Positions 38,026 to 47,666 of a stretch of DNA of 64,000 nucleotides are shown here, piece after piece. Origin of the DNA: Calditrichota bacterium (GTDB lineage: Bacteria > Calditrichota > Calditrichia > Calditrichales > Calditrichaceae); the NCBI GenBank assembly GCA_024278755.1, contig JAJRSO010000069.1, forward strand, positions 1 to 64,000. Direction: 5' to 3'. A program made the translations under genes and the position numbers. The notes under the pieces were generated by a model. It was not told where the DNA came from, made no database searches, and was given only the letters and a program-made list of their open reading frames with translations. Numbering within the stretch: position 1 is the stretch's first letter; each line of letters begins with the position of its first letter.

Positions 38026-39710
38026 TATCTATTCATTTCTATTTTTTTTAAAAGTTCCGTGTTTGTTTTGTCTAACTCAAAGGCCTGCCGCCAGTATTTT
38101 TGCGCCGCTTCCATCTTTTTCATCGCCGCGTAAACATCGCCGAGATGTTCCAGCACCACCGCAGAAGCGGGACGTTGTTCAACGGATTTTTTTATATATT
38201 TCTCTGCTTCTGTCAGATTTCCAAGTTTAAAATAAATCCAGCCGATAGTATCGAGGTAAGCTGTATTGTCCGGCTGAGCCGCCACCGCATTTTTCGCCAT
38301 TTCCAGGGCGTCCTGCATGCGCAGGCCGCGCTCCGACAGACTGTAACTGAAATTATTCAGTAGTAAATCATAATCCGGCAATCGTTTAATTCCAATTTCG
38401 TACAAGCTGTCGCTGCGGTTAAACATTTTGAGCGTTTCATATACCACCGGCAGGCTGGAAAGCGCGTTGCGATCCAGCGAATCCAGCTCCAACGCCTTTT
38501 CAAAAGCTTTGACGGATTGCCTATATTTTTCCTGTCGCTGCAGATTCGCCCCGTAATAAGACCAGATGGAAGCATCTTCGGGAAATTGTACAAGTGCTTT
38601 TTTATAAATATCTTCGGTCTCTTTCAGGCTGTCCATTTTGCTGGTTGTAAAAGCTAAAAACAACCACGACAGTTTGTTTTCTTTGTCCTGTTCAATCGAT
38701 TTTCGGAAATAGTGCGCGGCCTGAGGTAGGCGGTCCGACTCATATTCAATTCGGCCCATTAATTCCAATAAAGGGCCAACGGGATGTTTTACCTGCACCA
38801 GCGGCAACAGGTAGTTCCGCGCCCGGTCAAAAGCCTCCAGATAATAGTACGATTCGGCAATGATCACCCGCGCCTGGCCGGAAGTAGAATCGGCCGCAAA
38901 TACCGGAAGATACAAATCGATAATTGCCTGCCAGTCTTTATTTGAACGGTACCACAAATTCAAACGTTCCAGCGCTCCCTGCAAAAGCGGATCGAAGCGT
39001 AACGCTTTGTGATAATAAACGACGGCTTCTCTGGGTTTGTTTTGTTTGTCTTTTACCTGGCCTATTAAATAGTAAATTTGCGCCGAAGTAGAATCCATCA
39101 TCAGCAATGCGTTTAAATAATGAAGCGCTTTATCGTACTGTTTTGTTTTTAAATAGAGGTCCGCCAGCCGTTCATTATGGCGGACATCGGCGCCGTATAG
39201 CTTAATCAGCTGCTCATATTGCCTGGCAAGCCCTTTATAGTCCTTATTTTTTTCATAAAGCAATAATACATACTGACGGGCATCATCGTCATATGGATTT
39301 TGTTTTAAAATATTTTCAAACACTTCGATAGCCGCGGCGTCTTTTCCTAAGCGCAGACGACATTGCGCTAAAAGCTGTAAAGCATCTAAATTATGCGGAG
39401 ATATTTTAAGCGCTTTTTTGAGAAGCATTTCCGCACTCTCAAAATGGGCCAGCTTCATATGGTTCTCGGCAATGGCGCTATAAATAGCGGCGGAAAGCGA
39501 ATCATATTGCAAAGCCTGGTAAAACTCGATCAGCGCTTCCGTATAGCGCGCCTCTTGCTGCATGAATATGCCTTTTAGATAAAAATCCCGCGCTTTAAGC
39601 ATCGTTTCTTTGGATTGTGTCTTCGGCTTAACCATCCGAACGGAATAAGTACACCCCCAGAAAGACAGTAACAGAAGAATCAAACTCATATATAATTTAT
39701 TTTTTTTCAT
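38025..39710 (-). CDS. TPR-rich lipoprotein
   Basis: This 561-aa lipoprotein has a lipobox-like LSFWGC at about residue 20 and roughly twelve TPR units covering about 40-550. Clear examples are YTEALIEFYQALQYDSLS, PREAVVYYHKALRFDP and YIKKSVEQRPASAVVLEHL. Proteins like this often precede DUF4292 genes in FCB-group genomes, which supports that reading of the next gene. It is the first gene of the envelope operon running to 31433 and probably sits in the periplasm as an assembly platform. Confidence 0.82.
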   Translation of the reverse strand: MKKNKLYMSLILLLLSFWGCTYSVRMVKPKTQSKETMLKARDFYLKGIFMQQEARYTEALIEFYQALQYDSLSAAIYSAIAENHMKLAHFESAEMLLKKALKISPHNLDALQLLAQCRLRLGKDAAAIEVFENILKQNPYDDDARQYVLLLYEKNKDYKGLARQYEQLIKLYGADVRHNERLADLYLKTKQYDKALHYLNALLMMDSTSAQIYYLIGQVKDKQNKPREAVVYYHKALRFDPLLQGALERLNLWYRSNKDWQAIIDLYLPVFAADSTSGQARVIIAESYYYLEAFDRARNYLLPLVQVKHPVGPLLELMGRIEYESDRLPQAAHYFRKSIEQDKENKLSWLFLAFTTSKMDSLKETEDIYKKALVQFPEDASIWSYYGANLQRQEKYRQSVKAFEKALELDSLDRNALSSLPVVYETLKMFNRSDSLYEIGIKRLPDYDLLLNNFSYSLSERGLRMQDALEMAKNAVAAQPDNTAYLDTIGWIYFKLGNLTEAEKYIKKSVEQRPASAVVLEHLGDVYAAMKKMEAAQKYWRQAFELDKTNTELLKKIEMNR

Positions 39711-40013
39711 AAGAATCCGCTTAATATAAAATTTATCCTCTATAATAACAAGCGTAACCGCCAGACAGATTTAAATGGAACCCAAATCTTCCGATTTCGT
39801 TCCATCTGTACAATTCAGGCTGTTTTTAGTCATATTGGAACGCGGAAGAATGCTTTAAAAACAGGCCAAATATTCAATGAGGCCCAAAGGCGGTTCTAAA
39901 AGCAGAAGCAATGAAAACAGTATTCCTAAACGCTTGCTTCAAAAAAGCGATTTTTTTAAGTTGCTTGGATAATTGAATAAATAAACATATACCCGATCCG
40001 GCGGATAAATTTT
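39711..40013. promoter_or_regulatory. Divergent promoter region with an inverted repeat
   Basis: This 303-bp space separates the TPR/glycan operon from PBP1A and must hold both promoters. ATGGAAC (39775-39781) and GTTCCAT (39799-39805) form an inverted repeat with a 17-bp spacer, extended by AAATC/GATTT inside. That is operator-like spacing, or a weak hairpin. No -35/-10 pair stood out for either gene. Confidence 0.4.
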
Positions 40014-42179
40014 ATGAAAAGACAAATGAGAAGCAGCAAAACCTCAACGCGTATTCCAACGGTAACACAGACAACGCTAAAAAAAACTGCGCCCCCGGCC
40101 GGACGAAATAAGAAAAAGAATATCCGGAGCATTTCCATCGCCCTTGCTTTGTTTATTCTTGTTAGTGTTTTTGGTATTTATCTGTATAAACTGAGCACAG
40201 AACTTCCGCCGCTGACCCAGTTGGAGCAGATCAATCCCGATATGGCTTCGCTGGTCTATTCCTCCGACGGAGAAAAAATCCACTCCTTTTTTACCCATAA
40301 TCGTACTTTTACGCCCTTTGACAAAATTCCTCCTTCCGTAATAAATGCATTGATTGCCACGGAAGACCGGGATTTCTACCACCACTGGGGTATTAATTTA
40401 AGCGGTATTGCCCGCGCGATTTTAGTGGATATTTCCAGTATGAAATTTGTGCAGGGCGCCAGCACTATTACTATGCAACTGGCTCGTAATTTGTATTTCG
40501 GATATGCTCAGAAAATTGATCGTAAAATCAAAGAGGCCATGACCGCCATCCAGATTGAACGCACCTATTCCAAAGATGAAATCTTGGATATGTATTTAAA
40601 TATCAATTTTTTCGGAAACCATGCCTACGGCATAAAAGCGGCGGCCATGCGCTACTTTGACAAGGAAGTGGAAGACCTCGAGGTACAGGAAGCGGCGATG
40701 CTCATCGGTATCTTAAAGGGGCCCAGCCATTATTCGCCCGTCCGATATCCGGAGCGCGCTCTAAAACGCCGCAATATTGTTTTACTCTCTATGATGGCGG
40801 ATAACAAACTAAGCAAAACCGAATATGATAGTCTGAAACAGCTTCCCTTAAGCTTATCGCTTACCAATCCTTATAATATGGATACGGCGCCCTATTTTGT
40901 GGAATATATTCGTCAGCAGATGAATGCCTTGCAGGATTCCCTCGGTATAAATGTGTACAAAGACGGACTTCGTATTTACACTACTCTGAATACAAAAATG
41001 CAGAAATATATGGAAGACGCCGTGGAACGGGAATTACCCGCCATCCAGGCACGGGTGCGCCGCCAAAGAGCCTTTAAAGACTTAAAGGAAACGCTTAGCG
41101 ATTCCGCTTTTAATAAACTGTCTCTGATGCAAATTGCCTTTGTGGCAATCGATCCGCATAACGGCCATATTTTAGCCATGATCGGCGGCCGGAATTTTGA
41201 AGACTCGAAATGGAACCACGTGACGCAAATGGCGCGTCAGCCCGGCTCGGCCTTTAAACCGTTTCTGTACACTGCGGCCATCGATAACGGCTTTACACCG
41301 GCAGACGAATACCAGGATATTCCCACTGTGGAATTTGGCCCGGACAGCACCCGCTGGAATCCGAAAAACTACAGCGGCACTTTTAGCGGGCAAATGGTCA
41401 CTCTGCGTAATGCGCTTAGGCGTTCACTCAATTCGGTGGCGGTACGCCTGATTTCGGATATTACGCCGAAAGTGGTTGTACAATACGCCCGGGCGATGGG
41501 CATCACCACCCAGTTGCGCCCGTTTTCGTCACTGGCGCTGGGCAGTTCCGAAGTAAAGCCGCTGGAGCTGGTTTCGGCTTACGGTACTTTTGCCAATAAT
41601 GGCGTACATATTAAACCGGTATCCATCTTAAAAATCGAAGATAAAAACGGTACGGTTATTTATCAGGCGCATCCCGCTCCCAAAGAAGTGCTATCTCCCG
41701 AAACCACTTATATAATGAACAATCTGCTGCAAAATGTGGTGAACCACGGCACGGGGCTTTCGGTGCGCACCAAGTTTAAGTTTTATCATCCTGCCGGTGG
41801 AAAGACAGGAACAACCAACGACAATACGAACGCCTGGTTTGTGGGCTTCACACCCGATATCGTGGCCGGCGTTTGGGTAGGACTGGAAGATTTTCAGTAC
41901 AATCTGGGACCCGGCATGGCCGGTTCCGTGGCGGCGCTGCCTTTTTGGGCCGATTTTATGAAAACCGTTTATGACTCTCTGGAATTTGACAAAGGCGTTT
42001 TTCCGGAAACATCGGGTGTTGTAAAATTAAAAATTTGCGAAGAGACAAAAAAACTGGCCACGCCATACTGCCCGCATCCCTACGAAGAAATCTTTAATGT
42101 AAAATATAAACCAACCGAATCCTGTGACGTCCATTCGGGTCCGCACAATATAAGACGGGTGCGCAGCAAACGGTTTTAG
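40014..42179 (+). CDS. mrcA: Penicillin-binding protein 1A, bifunctional transglycosylase/transpeptidase
   Basis: This 721-aa class A PBP polymerises and cross-links peptidoglycan. It has a basic cytoplasmic start, one membrane anchor (about 43-62) and a GT51 domain with the catalytic Glu in ATEDRDFYHHWG near residue 115 plus QGASTITMQLARN. The transpeptidase domain carries SXXK in PGSAFKPF (Ser near 410), SXN as SLNS and KTGTT near 596. All motifs are intact. A Cys-containing tail follows. It is transcribed alone, divergent from the glycan operon. Confidence 0.95.
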   Translation: MKRQMRSSKTSTRIPTVTQTTLKKTAPPAGRNKKKNIRSISIALALFILVSVFGIYLYKLSTELPPLTQLEQINPDMASLVYSSDGEKIHSFFTHNRTFTPFDKIPPSVINALIATEDRDFYHHWGINLSGIARAILVDISSMKFVQGASTITMQLARNLYFGYAQKIDRKIKEAMTAIQIERTYSKDEILDMYLNINFFGNHAYGIKAAAMRYFDKEVEDLEVQEAAMLIGILKGPSHYSPVRYPERALKRRNIVLLSMMADNKLSKTEYDSLKQLPLSLSLTNPYNMDTAPYFVEYIRQQMNALQDSLGINVYKDGLRIYTTLNTKMQKYMEDAVERELPAIQARVRRQRAFKDLKETLSDSAFNKLSLMQIAFVAIDPHNGHILAMIGGRNFEDSKWNHVTQMARQPGSAFKPFLYTAAIDNGFTPADEYQDIPTVEFGPDSTRWNPKNYSGTFSGQMVTLRNALRRSLNSVAVRLISDITPKVVVQYARAMGITTQLRPFSSLALGSSEVKPLELVSAYGTFANNGVHIKPVSILKIEDKNGTVIYQAHPAPKEVLSPETTYIMNNLLQNVVNHGTGLSVRTKFKFYHPAGGKTGTTNDNTNAWFVGFTPDIVAGVWVGLEDFQYNLGPGMAGSVAALPFWADFMKTVYDSLEFDKGVFPETSGVVKLKICEETKKLATPYCPHPYEEIFNVKYKPTESCDVHSGPHNIRRVRSKRF

Positions 42180-42237
42180 GAAGTTTTGATTAACAAACTC
42201 AGATTCTTGAGTAGAAGAACGTAGCCACTGAAAATGC

Positions 42238-42281
42238 ACCGAAAAATAATTATTTTCGGTGTACTATCGGTGAAAACCGAT
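42238..42281. other. Two adjacent palindromes after mrcA
   Basis: CACCGAAAA and TTTTCGGTG form a near-perfect hairpin (42238-42262). Four bases later, ATCGGTGAAAACCGAT makes a second one that reuses the same CGGTG core. No U-tract follows, so a Rho-independent terminator is doubtful. A protein site or RNA processing stem is possible. Confidence 0.5.
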
Positions 42282-42370
42282 GACTCTGGCAAACAAAAAA
42301 ATAAGACAGATTTTATATTTGCCCACCGTAAGAGATTCACGATTTTAGATTTTTGATTGGAGCTAAATGG

Positions 42371-43552
42371 CTAGCGCAGCCATTTTTCGGGATCGTAAGT
42401 GCGCTGTTTGCCATAAATACCAAATTGCAGTTTTGCTCCGGCCAGCGATCCGGAATCTCCCACGGCCGCTATTACCTGTCCGGTTTTTATTCCATCCTCC
42501 TTCTGAACATAAATTTCATCCAGATGCGAATAGACGCTGTAATACCCTTTTCCGTGATCCACAATAATGGTATTTCCATAACCCGGAAGGTAGGTAATTA
42601 CCCTTGCCACGCCTTTAAAAACACAATGCACCGGCGTTCCCAGCTTACTCTTAATTTCAATATCCGTATTCTTGGTATACGTTTTGGATCCTTTATCCTT
42701 GTGCTTCCCGTAGCGGGTTACAATTCTTCCTTTTACCGGCCAGAGCAGTTTGCCTTTTGCCTGGGAAAAATCCTCAAACTTAAAATCAATTATCGGCTGC
42801 ATTTCATTACGTTTGCCGCTGCTTATTAGCTGTTGCTGCCGTTGCCGTTCCAACTCGATGATCATCTGAATTAAATTTTCTTTTTCTTTTTGCTTTACGG
42901 AAAGCTGCTTTGAATAACTCGCTTCGTTCCAGCGTATTTTTTTAAGTAGCGAGGCTTTCTTCTTTCTGCGGGAAAGATATAGATTCTCCTGTTTTTTTTT
43001 AGCGGCCAGATTCTGCCGTTTTAATTGCAAATCATTATTAAGGCTCTGTTTAAGCGTTTCCATTTCCTGCTTACGTTTTTGCAAGGAACGTATCGATCGT
43101 TGGTCATGCTCGGCAATTGTTTTTAAATATCGGTAACGGATAAAGGCCTGGTTTACCGAAGCAGACGATAACAGTAATTCGAGGCTGCGTATTTTTCCGT
43201 ATTTATAGGCATAAACGGCGCGCCTGGCATAGAGATTTTTAAGCTGCTCATAACGTTTTCGGGTCTCTTTTAGGCGTTCGTTCGTCTGTGTAATTTTTTT
43301 TCGCAGGATATTGTTTTCCTGTTCCAGCAATCCTTTCGTCCGGGCAATCAGCGCCGTTTCTTTATCAATCAGGGCCAGTTGTTCCTGAAGAGAGGTTTCA
43401 TCTTTTTTTACATTGTCGAGCTTGCTTTTGATTTGGTAAATATCTTTTTTTATGGCGTTCAGTTGCGAACGGTTACGGGATAACTGGCTATCGAACCTTG
43501 ACTGCCCTAAAAGGAACAGGGGGAAAAGAAGAACTAACAGCGTTTTAATCAT
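42371..43552 (-). CDS. envC: EnvC-like coiled-coil protein with degenerate LytM domain
   Basis: The ATG at 43550-43552 lies one base after the stop of the upstream gene and gives a signal peptide (MIKTLLVLLFPLFLLGQS). The 393-aa product has a long coiled coil at about 20-240 and a C-terminal LytM/M23 fold at about 275-390 (GYGNTIIVDHGKGYYSVYSHL). The zinc-binding residues are not conserved: the usual HxGxD position reads NTDIE and the usual HxH motif reads KLQ. That matches EnvC, which has no peptidase activity and activates periplasmic amidases at division. No amidase gene is adjacent. Confidence 0.85.
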   Translation of the reverse strand: MIKTLLVLLFPLFLLGQSRFDSQLSRNRSQLNAIKKDIYQIKSKLDNVKKDETSLQEQLALIDKETALIARTKGLLEQENNILRKKITQTNERLKETRKRYEQLKNLYARRAVYAYKYGKIRSLELLLSSASVNQAFIRYRYLKTIAEHDQRSIRSLQKRKQEMETLKQSLNNDLQLKRQNLAAKKKQENLYLSRRKKKASLLKKIRWNEASYSKQLSVKQKEKENLIQMIIELERQRQQQLISSGKRNEMQPIIDFKFEDFSQAKGKLLWPVKGRIVTRYGKHKDKGSKTYTKNTDIEIKSKLGTPVHCVFKGVARVITYLPGYGNTIIVDHGKGYYSVYSHLDEIYVQKEDGIKTGQVIAAVGDSGSLAGAKLQFGIYGKQRTYDPEKWLR

Positions 43553-43553
43553 T

Positions 43554-44369
43554 TTAAAATACATAACCCATGCTTAAGGAATTACTGCCGCCCAAAGCGG
43601 TATGGTACTCAAATGCATAACCTAAATCAAATTGCTTTAAATGAATGGAAAATCCGGCGCTATATGATTTAACAATGGTTTTAAACCCAAAGCGCAGTTG
43701 TATTCCGGACAGGGGATAAAATACAATTCCGCTGCGGAAATCAAAATCATAGTCCTGCTCTTTTAGCAAATCAATTAGCACTTCCACATTTTTCACGGGG
43801 GAATACGAAACACCCAAGGCCGCGGAAGCGGGAATCGGTTCTTTGGCTTGCCCCAGTTTCGGCTCGTTTACATTTTCAACCGTAAAAGCCGCTCTGGCGT
43901 TCTCAAAAAGTTCATACATGGCGGCAAACGTAAATCCAAAGGCGTAGCTATTCCCATAGTTTTTCAGAAAAATATTATAAATATTGGCCGAGAAGCCCAG
44001 GTCCAGCGCGCCATATAAACGCAGAGCGCTGCCGATTCGTAGCTCGGATTCCAAGTAGGAAGAAATCCCGTAGCGGTTTATTCCGACAGCAAAGGGCTGT
44101 CCCAAAACCGGAACGCGGACTTCGAGACTCATTTGATTTAAATTTTTTATTCCATAGAAATTTTTATAAAATAGGTCAACTTTTACTGCCGTATTCCGGA
44201 TAAGTTTGGCAGGATTTAAAAAGACGGCAAACGAGCCGTCCGACCCGGCGCGTCCGGCGGAACCGGCGGCCAGAAAAGAAGTACCGATTCCTTTAGGCTC
44301 GAAAGCGGCAAAAAGAGAATGGGTCATTAAAAGAATAACGAGTAGTTTTTTATACTGTATCACAGGCAT
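43554..44369 (-). CDS. PorV/UPF0164-like outer-membrane beta-barrel protein
   Basis: The frame is open to 44615, but the ATG at 44367-44369 is followed by a good signal peptide (VIQYKKLLVILLMTHSLFA). The 271-aa protein begins its mature part with GIGTSFLAAGSAGRAGSDG and NPAKL, which is typical of PorV/PorQ/UPF0164 barrels. Amphipathic beta strands follow to a C-terminal SNSLSMGYVF. PorV-type proteins work with type IX secretion in Bacteroidota, but no other T9SS gene is visible here. It is tightly linked to the EnvC-like gene. Confidence 0.75.
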   Translation of the reverse strand: MPVIQYKKLLVILLMTHSLFAAFEPKGIGTSFLAAGSAGRAGSDGSFAVFLNPAKLIRNTAVKVDLFYKNFYGIKNLNQMSLEVRVPVLGQPFAVGINRYGISSYLESELRIGSALRLYGALDLGFSANIYNIFLKNYGNSYAFGFTFAAMYELFENARAAFTVENVNEPKLGQAKEPIPASAALGVSYSPVKNVEVLIDLLKEQDYDFDFRSGIVFYPLSGIQLRFGFKTIVKSYSAGFSIHLKQFDLGYAFEYHTALGGSNSLSMGYVF

Positions 44370-44561
44370 ACAAAAAATAATTGAACCGGCGGTCCGTTCA
44401 GCCAAACGGTTTAACGGAATAGATAAAAATACACTATTCCAGAATAAAAAACCAGCTTTTATCGTTTGTTGAAACAGTTTTTTAAAAATGAATACTTCGA
44501 ACCGCGCTTCGAACAAACGCAATCCGGCGGTTCGCGTTACACGTTTTACATTGGAAGAAAC

Positions 44562-45707
44562 ATGAACATTTATCTCGACAACAGCGCTTCCACTCCGTTG
44601 GACAAGCATGTACAAAAAACGCTCGCCTCATCGGGTAGTCAACTTCCCGGCAATCCCTCCAGTATGCATTACGCCGGAAGGAAATCAAAAGTCCTCATCG
44701 AAGATACGCGCCATCTTATGGCAGAAAAACTTTCCTGCGCGGCTAAAGAGATTAGCTTCACTAGTGGCGGAACCGAAAGCAATAACTGGGCGCTTATCGG
44801 AGCGGCTATGGCAAACAGAGATAAAGGGAACCATCTCATCGTTTCGGCCGCAGAGCACCCCTCCGTTTTGCAGAGCGCCCGTTTCCTCGAAAAAAACGGC
44901 TTTGAAATCGATTATATTCAGCCGGATCACGGTGGAAATATTTCAATCGATTACATAAAGCCGCTTATTAAAAAAGAGACCATTCTAATTTCACTGATGT
45001 ATGTAAATAACGAAACAGGCGCTATCTTCCCGGCTCATGAAATTGCCGCCTGGTGCCAAAAGCAGGCTGTTCTTTTTCATTGCGACGCGGTACAAGCGTT
45101 TGGCAAACTCCCTTTTTCACTCGTAGAACTTCCGGTCGATCTGCTAACCGTTTCGGCGCATAAAGTATACGGCCCCGCCGGCACAGGCGCTCTGTTTATC
45201 CGCAACGGTACACCAATCGTCCCCCTTATCCGGGGCGGCGGACAGGAATCCGGACGACGTGCAGGAACCGAGAACGGGTTGGGGATTGCCGGATTGGGCG
45301 CCGCTCTGGAAATTTTGGATGAAAGCTTTGCCTTTTATGAAACGGCACAACAACTGCGGGACACATTTGAAAACCGGATTCAGTCGGCATTTTCAAATGC
45401 GCAAATCATTGGAAAAGAAACTCCGCGGCTGCCCTATATCAGCCTGATTGCGTTTCCCGGAATCAGTAATGAATCTTTACTGATGGCCTTAGATATGGCG
45501 GGAATCGCCGCCTCTGCCGGTTCGGCCTGTAGTTCAGGCAGTCTCCGCCGCTCGCATGTTTTGGAAGCTATGGATTTAGCAGATGAAATAATGGACGGCG
45601 CAGTGCGCTTTAGCTATGGAAAATTTACGACGATAGATGAGATAAACCGGGCTGCGGATATTGTTATCGACCTTGTGAACCGGCTAAACGGTTCTGCAAA
45701 GGCATAA
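44562..45707 (+). CDS. Cysteine desulfurase (NifS/IscS-like)
   Basis: This PLP enzyme mobilises sulfur from cysteine for Fe-S clusters, thiolation or cofactor synthesis. The ATG at 44562 has GGAAG five bases upstream and gives the normal start MNIYLDNSASTPLD. The 381-aa product shows FTSGGTESNNWAL, HCDAVQAFG, the PLP lysine in SAHKVYGPAGTG (about 199) and the active-site Cys in SAGSACSSGS (about 323). The Cys loop is of the short kind used with various acceptors. No IscU or SufU gene is adjacent, so the partner is unknown. Confidence 0.93.
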   Translation: MNIYLDNSASTPLDKHVQKTLASSGSQLPGNPSSMHYAGRKSKVLIEDTRHLMAEKLSCAAKEISFTSGGTESNNWALIGAAMANRDKGNHLIVSAAEHPSVLQSARFLEKNGFEIDYIQPDHGGNISIDYIKPLIKKETILISLMYVNNETGAIFPAHEIAAWCQKQAVLFHCDAVQAFGKLPFSLVELPVDLLTVSAHKVYGPAGTGALFIRNGTPIVPLIRGGGQESGRRAGTENGLGIAGLGAALEILDESFAFYETAQQLRDTFENRIQSAFSNAQIIGKETPRLPYISLIAFPGISNESLLMALDMAGIAASAGSACSSGSLRRSHVLEAMDLADEIMDGAVRFSYGKFTTIDEINRAADIVIDLVNRLNGSAKA

Positions 45708-45796
45708 TCGGCAGGTATTCTGTAAGAAACTTTATGACGGTCGATTATTTCTTTTTCTTCCTTTATAAGCTCCTTACAGGATGACTGTTTTACTTT

Positions 45797-46381
45797 TTAA
45801 ATCCGGAACGTATCGCCGCCTTTAATATAATCATATCCCGACCAGCGGCCGATAATATTCAGCTCATCCGTATTAATGTAACCATCCTGCCAAATACCGT
45901 CGGCAAAATAAAAATGTACCACTTCCCCGATAACCAAAAACCCGTTTTCACCAACCGGGACAATCTGCATCGCTTTACATTCCATACAGATTTTTGCCTC
46001 TTTGATGCGCGGAACGCCAATCATCCGGCCGGGCGCTTCCGTTAATCCCGTTTCAGAAAACTCATTCACATCGGACGGAAATCCACCGGCGCTTTTATGC
46101 ATGGCTTCCATGATATTTTCACTGACCACATGGACGGCAAATTCTCCGGTCTCTTCTATATTAATCAGGGTGTCTTTTTTAGAACCGTCCGAATTTCGGT
46201 TAGGCGCAAAACAAATGGTGGGCGGGTCGGACGTGATGCCGGTAAAAAATGAAAAGGGCGCTAAATTGGGCACTCCGTTTTTGGAAATAGTAGAGACGAA
46301 GGCAATGGGCCGGGGCAGGATACTGCCGCTTAAAAGTTTATAGCGGTCTTTTACCGCTATTTCGTTGGGATTAATTTCCAT
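45797..46381 (-). CDS. Flavin reductase-like FMN-binding protein
   Basis: This 194-aa protein is of the flavoredoxin/DIM6-NTAB family. The flavin-binding start SGSILPRPIAFVSTISKNG is characteristic, followed by NLAPFSFFTGITSDPPTICF and the EFAVHVVSE stretch. Members bind FMN and reduce it with NAD(P)H, or transfer electrons to a partner. There is no obvious partner gene next to it, so the physiological role is open. Confidence 0.88.
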   Translation of the reverse strand: MEINPNEIAVKDRYKLLSGSILPRPIAFVSTISKNGVPNLAPFSFFTGITSDPPTICFAPNRNSDGSKKDTLINIEETGEFAVHVVSENIMEAMHKSAGGFPSDVNEFSETGLTEAPGRMIGVPRIKEAKICMECKAMQIVPVGENGFLVIGEVVHFYFADGIWQDGYINTDELNIIGRWSGYDYIKGGDTFRI

Positions 46382-46697
46382 CTTATTTCCTTTTAAAACT
46401 TTTTATCGTGAAGAACATAAAGGGGATGAAGTATATTCCCTTTGTCAATCTGTTTTAAAACTATTTGCAGATCACATGAAACATAAATTTCATTTTTGAA
46501 AATTTTCCGATTCTATAGCGATTCGTATGGCTAAAACAAATACAAAAAACAGAGCCCTGATTACCGCCGTAAAAAAACAAATGAACCACCCCGCCGCAAG
46601 TTAAAAATACCGATTTATCGGTGCCGCGGGGTATCCCGAATGACTTTCATCTTTATCGCGATCTTCATGTGCTTCATGATAAAACATACAGCCGCTT
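46382..46697. other. Intergenic region with a nested hairpin
   Basis: No convincing gene. ACCCCGC (46588-46594) pairs with GCGGGGT (46626-46632), enclosing a second palindrome ACCGATTTATCGGT (46609-46622). Read on the minus strand, this lies just after the aldo/keto reductase and is followed some ten bases later by a run of U, so it could act as its terminator. A 25-codon frame at 46527 has no ribosome site. Confidence 0.45.
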
Positions 46698-47666
46698 TTA
46701 TTCATAAAAATTGCGAATCCAGCGGAACTGTTTTAAATCCTCCATCAGCCCGCCGGATAAAGCGCCCTTATTAACCGCCTGTACATTGGCTAATAAATTT
46801 TTCTCCTTGCGCATTCCCGGAATCACCGTCGTCACCGCTTCAAAACCGATTAAAAAACGCAATGCCGCCTCTGCGAGAGAATCCGTTTCGCCTTTCGAAA
46901 TCTCCGAAATTTTTTGCACTCGTTCCCAGACCTGTTCTTTACGGTCATCGCGGAAATAGTGGTTACGGAAATCCTTCGGCGGAAATTCGGTATCCGGTTT
47001 TACATTTCCTGTCAGCGCGCCTTCGTCAAAGGGAACCCGGGCGATGACGCTGATATTTTTTTCCTGGCAGAACGGAAGCAGCTTATCGGCCGGCGCCTGA
47101 TCGAACAGATTAAAGATTACCTGAAAGGAATCAATCAATCCGGTCTCTCCTGCCCGGATTCCGTTCTCCGGCTGATGATCGTTTATGGAAATTCCGAAAA
47201 AGCGCACCTTGCCATCTTTCTTTAAACGGTAAATCGCTTCCTTCCATTCATCCTGATCGGCCCAGTTATCATTCCACACATGGAATTGCTGCAGATCGAT
47301 ATGATCGCGCTTTAAATTACGCAGACTCTTTTCGGTGGTCGAAATAATATGCTCCAGCGGAAAGGACTCTTTTAAGGAGGAAGAATCCTTTGCCGGCCAT
47401 TCAAACCGTTTGGAGGGAATTTTGGAGGTAATGAACAAATCTTTTCCCGATTCCCGTTCGGCCTGCCCTATCAATTGTTCGCTGTGTCCCATTCCGTAAA
47501 CGAGCGCCGAATCAAAAAAATTGATCCCGGAATCGATTGCCTTGCGAAGCGCTTTTTTCGATTCTTTATCATCGGCGCCAATCCATAATGTTTTTCCGAT
47601 TCCCCAGCCGCCGAACCCCAACCGCGAAACCTGCACATCCGAATTTGCAAAATCCTTATATTCCAT
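46698..47666 (-). CDS. Aldo/keto reductase
   Basis: This 322-aa NAD(P)H-dependent oxidoreductase has the (beta/alpha)8 fold. The catalytic tetrad is visible as Asp and Tyr in FFDSALVYGMG, Lys in LFITSKI and His in LQQFHVWND. VSRLGFGGWGIG is the family N-terminus, and VTTVIPGMRKEKNL is the cofactor-binding end. Substrate is not predictable. It is transcribed alone on the minus strand. Confidence 0.9.
   Translation of the reverse strand: MEYKDFANSDVQVSRLGFGGWGIGKTLWIGADDKESKKALRKAIDSGINFFDSALVYGMGHSEQLIGQAERESGKDLFITSKIPSKRFEWPAKDSSSLKESFPLEHIISTTEKSLRNLKRDHIDLQQFHVWNDNWADQDEWKEAIYRLKKDGKVRFFGISINDHQPENGIRAGETGLIDSFQVIFNLFDQAPADKLLPFCQEKNISVIARVPFDEGALTGNVKPDTEFPPKDFRNHYFRDDRKEQVWERVQKISEISKGETDSLAEAALRFLIGFEAVTTVIPGMRKEKNLLANVQAVNKGALSGGLMEDLKQFRWIRNFYE

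Noticed and set aside
42238-42281. Rho-independent terminator after mrcA
   Set aside because: The hairpins are strong but no U-tract follows, so I list them only as palindromes.
43554-44615. Longer start for the PorV-like barrel gene
   Set aside because: The extra 82 residues hide the signal peptide and overlap the divergent promoter region.
46527-46604. 25-codon plus-strand frame between the flavin reductase and aldo/keto reductase genes
   Set aside because: There is no ribosome site, no recognised peptide and it overlaps a hairpin, so it is more likely chance.
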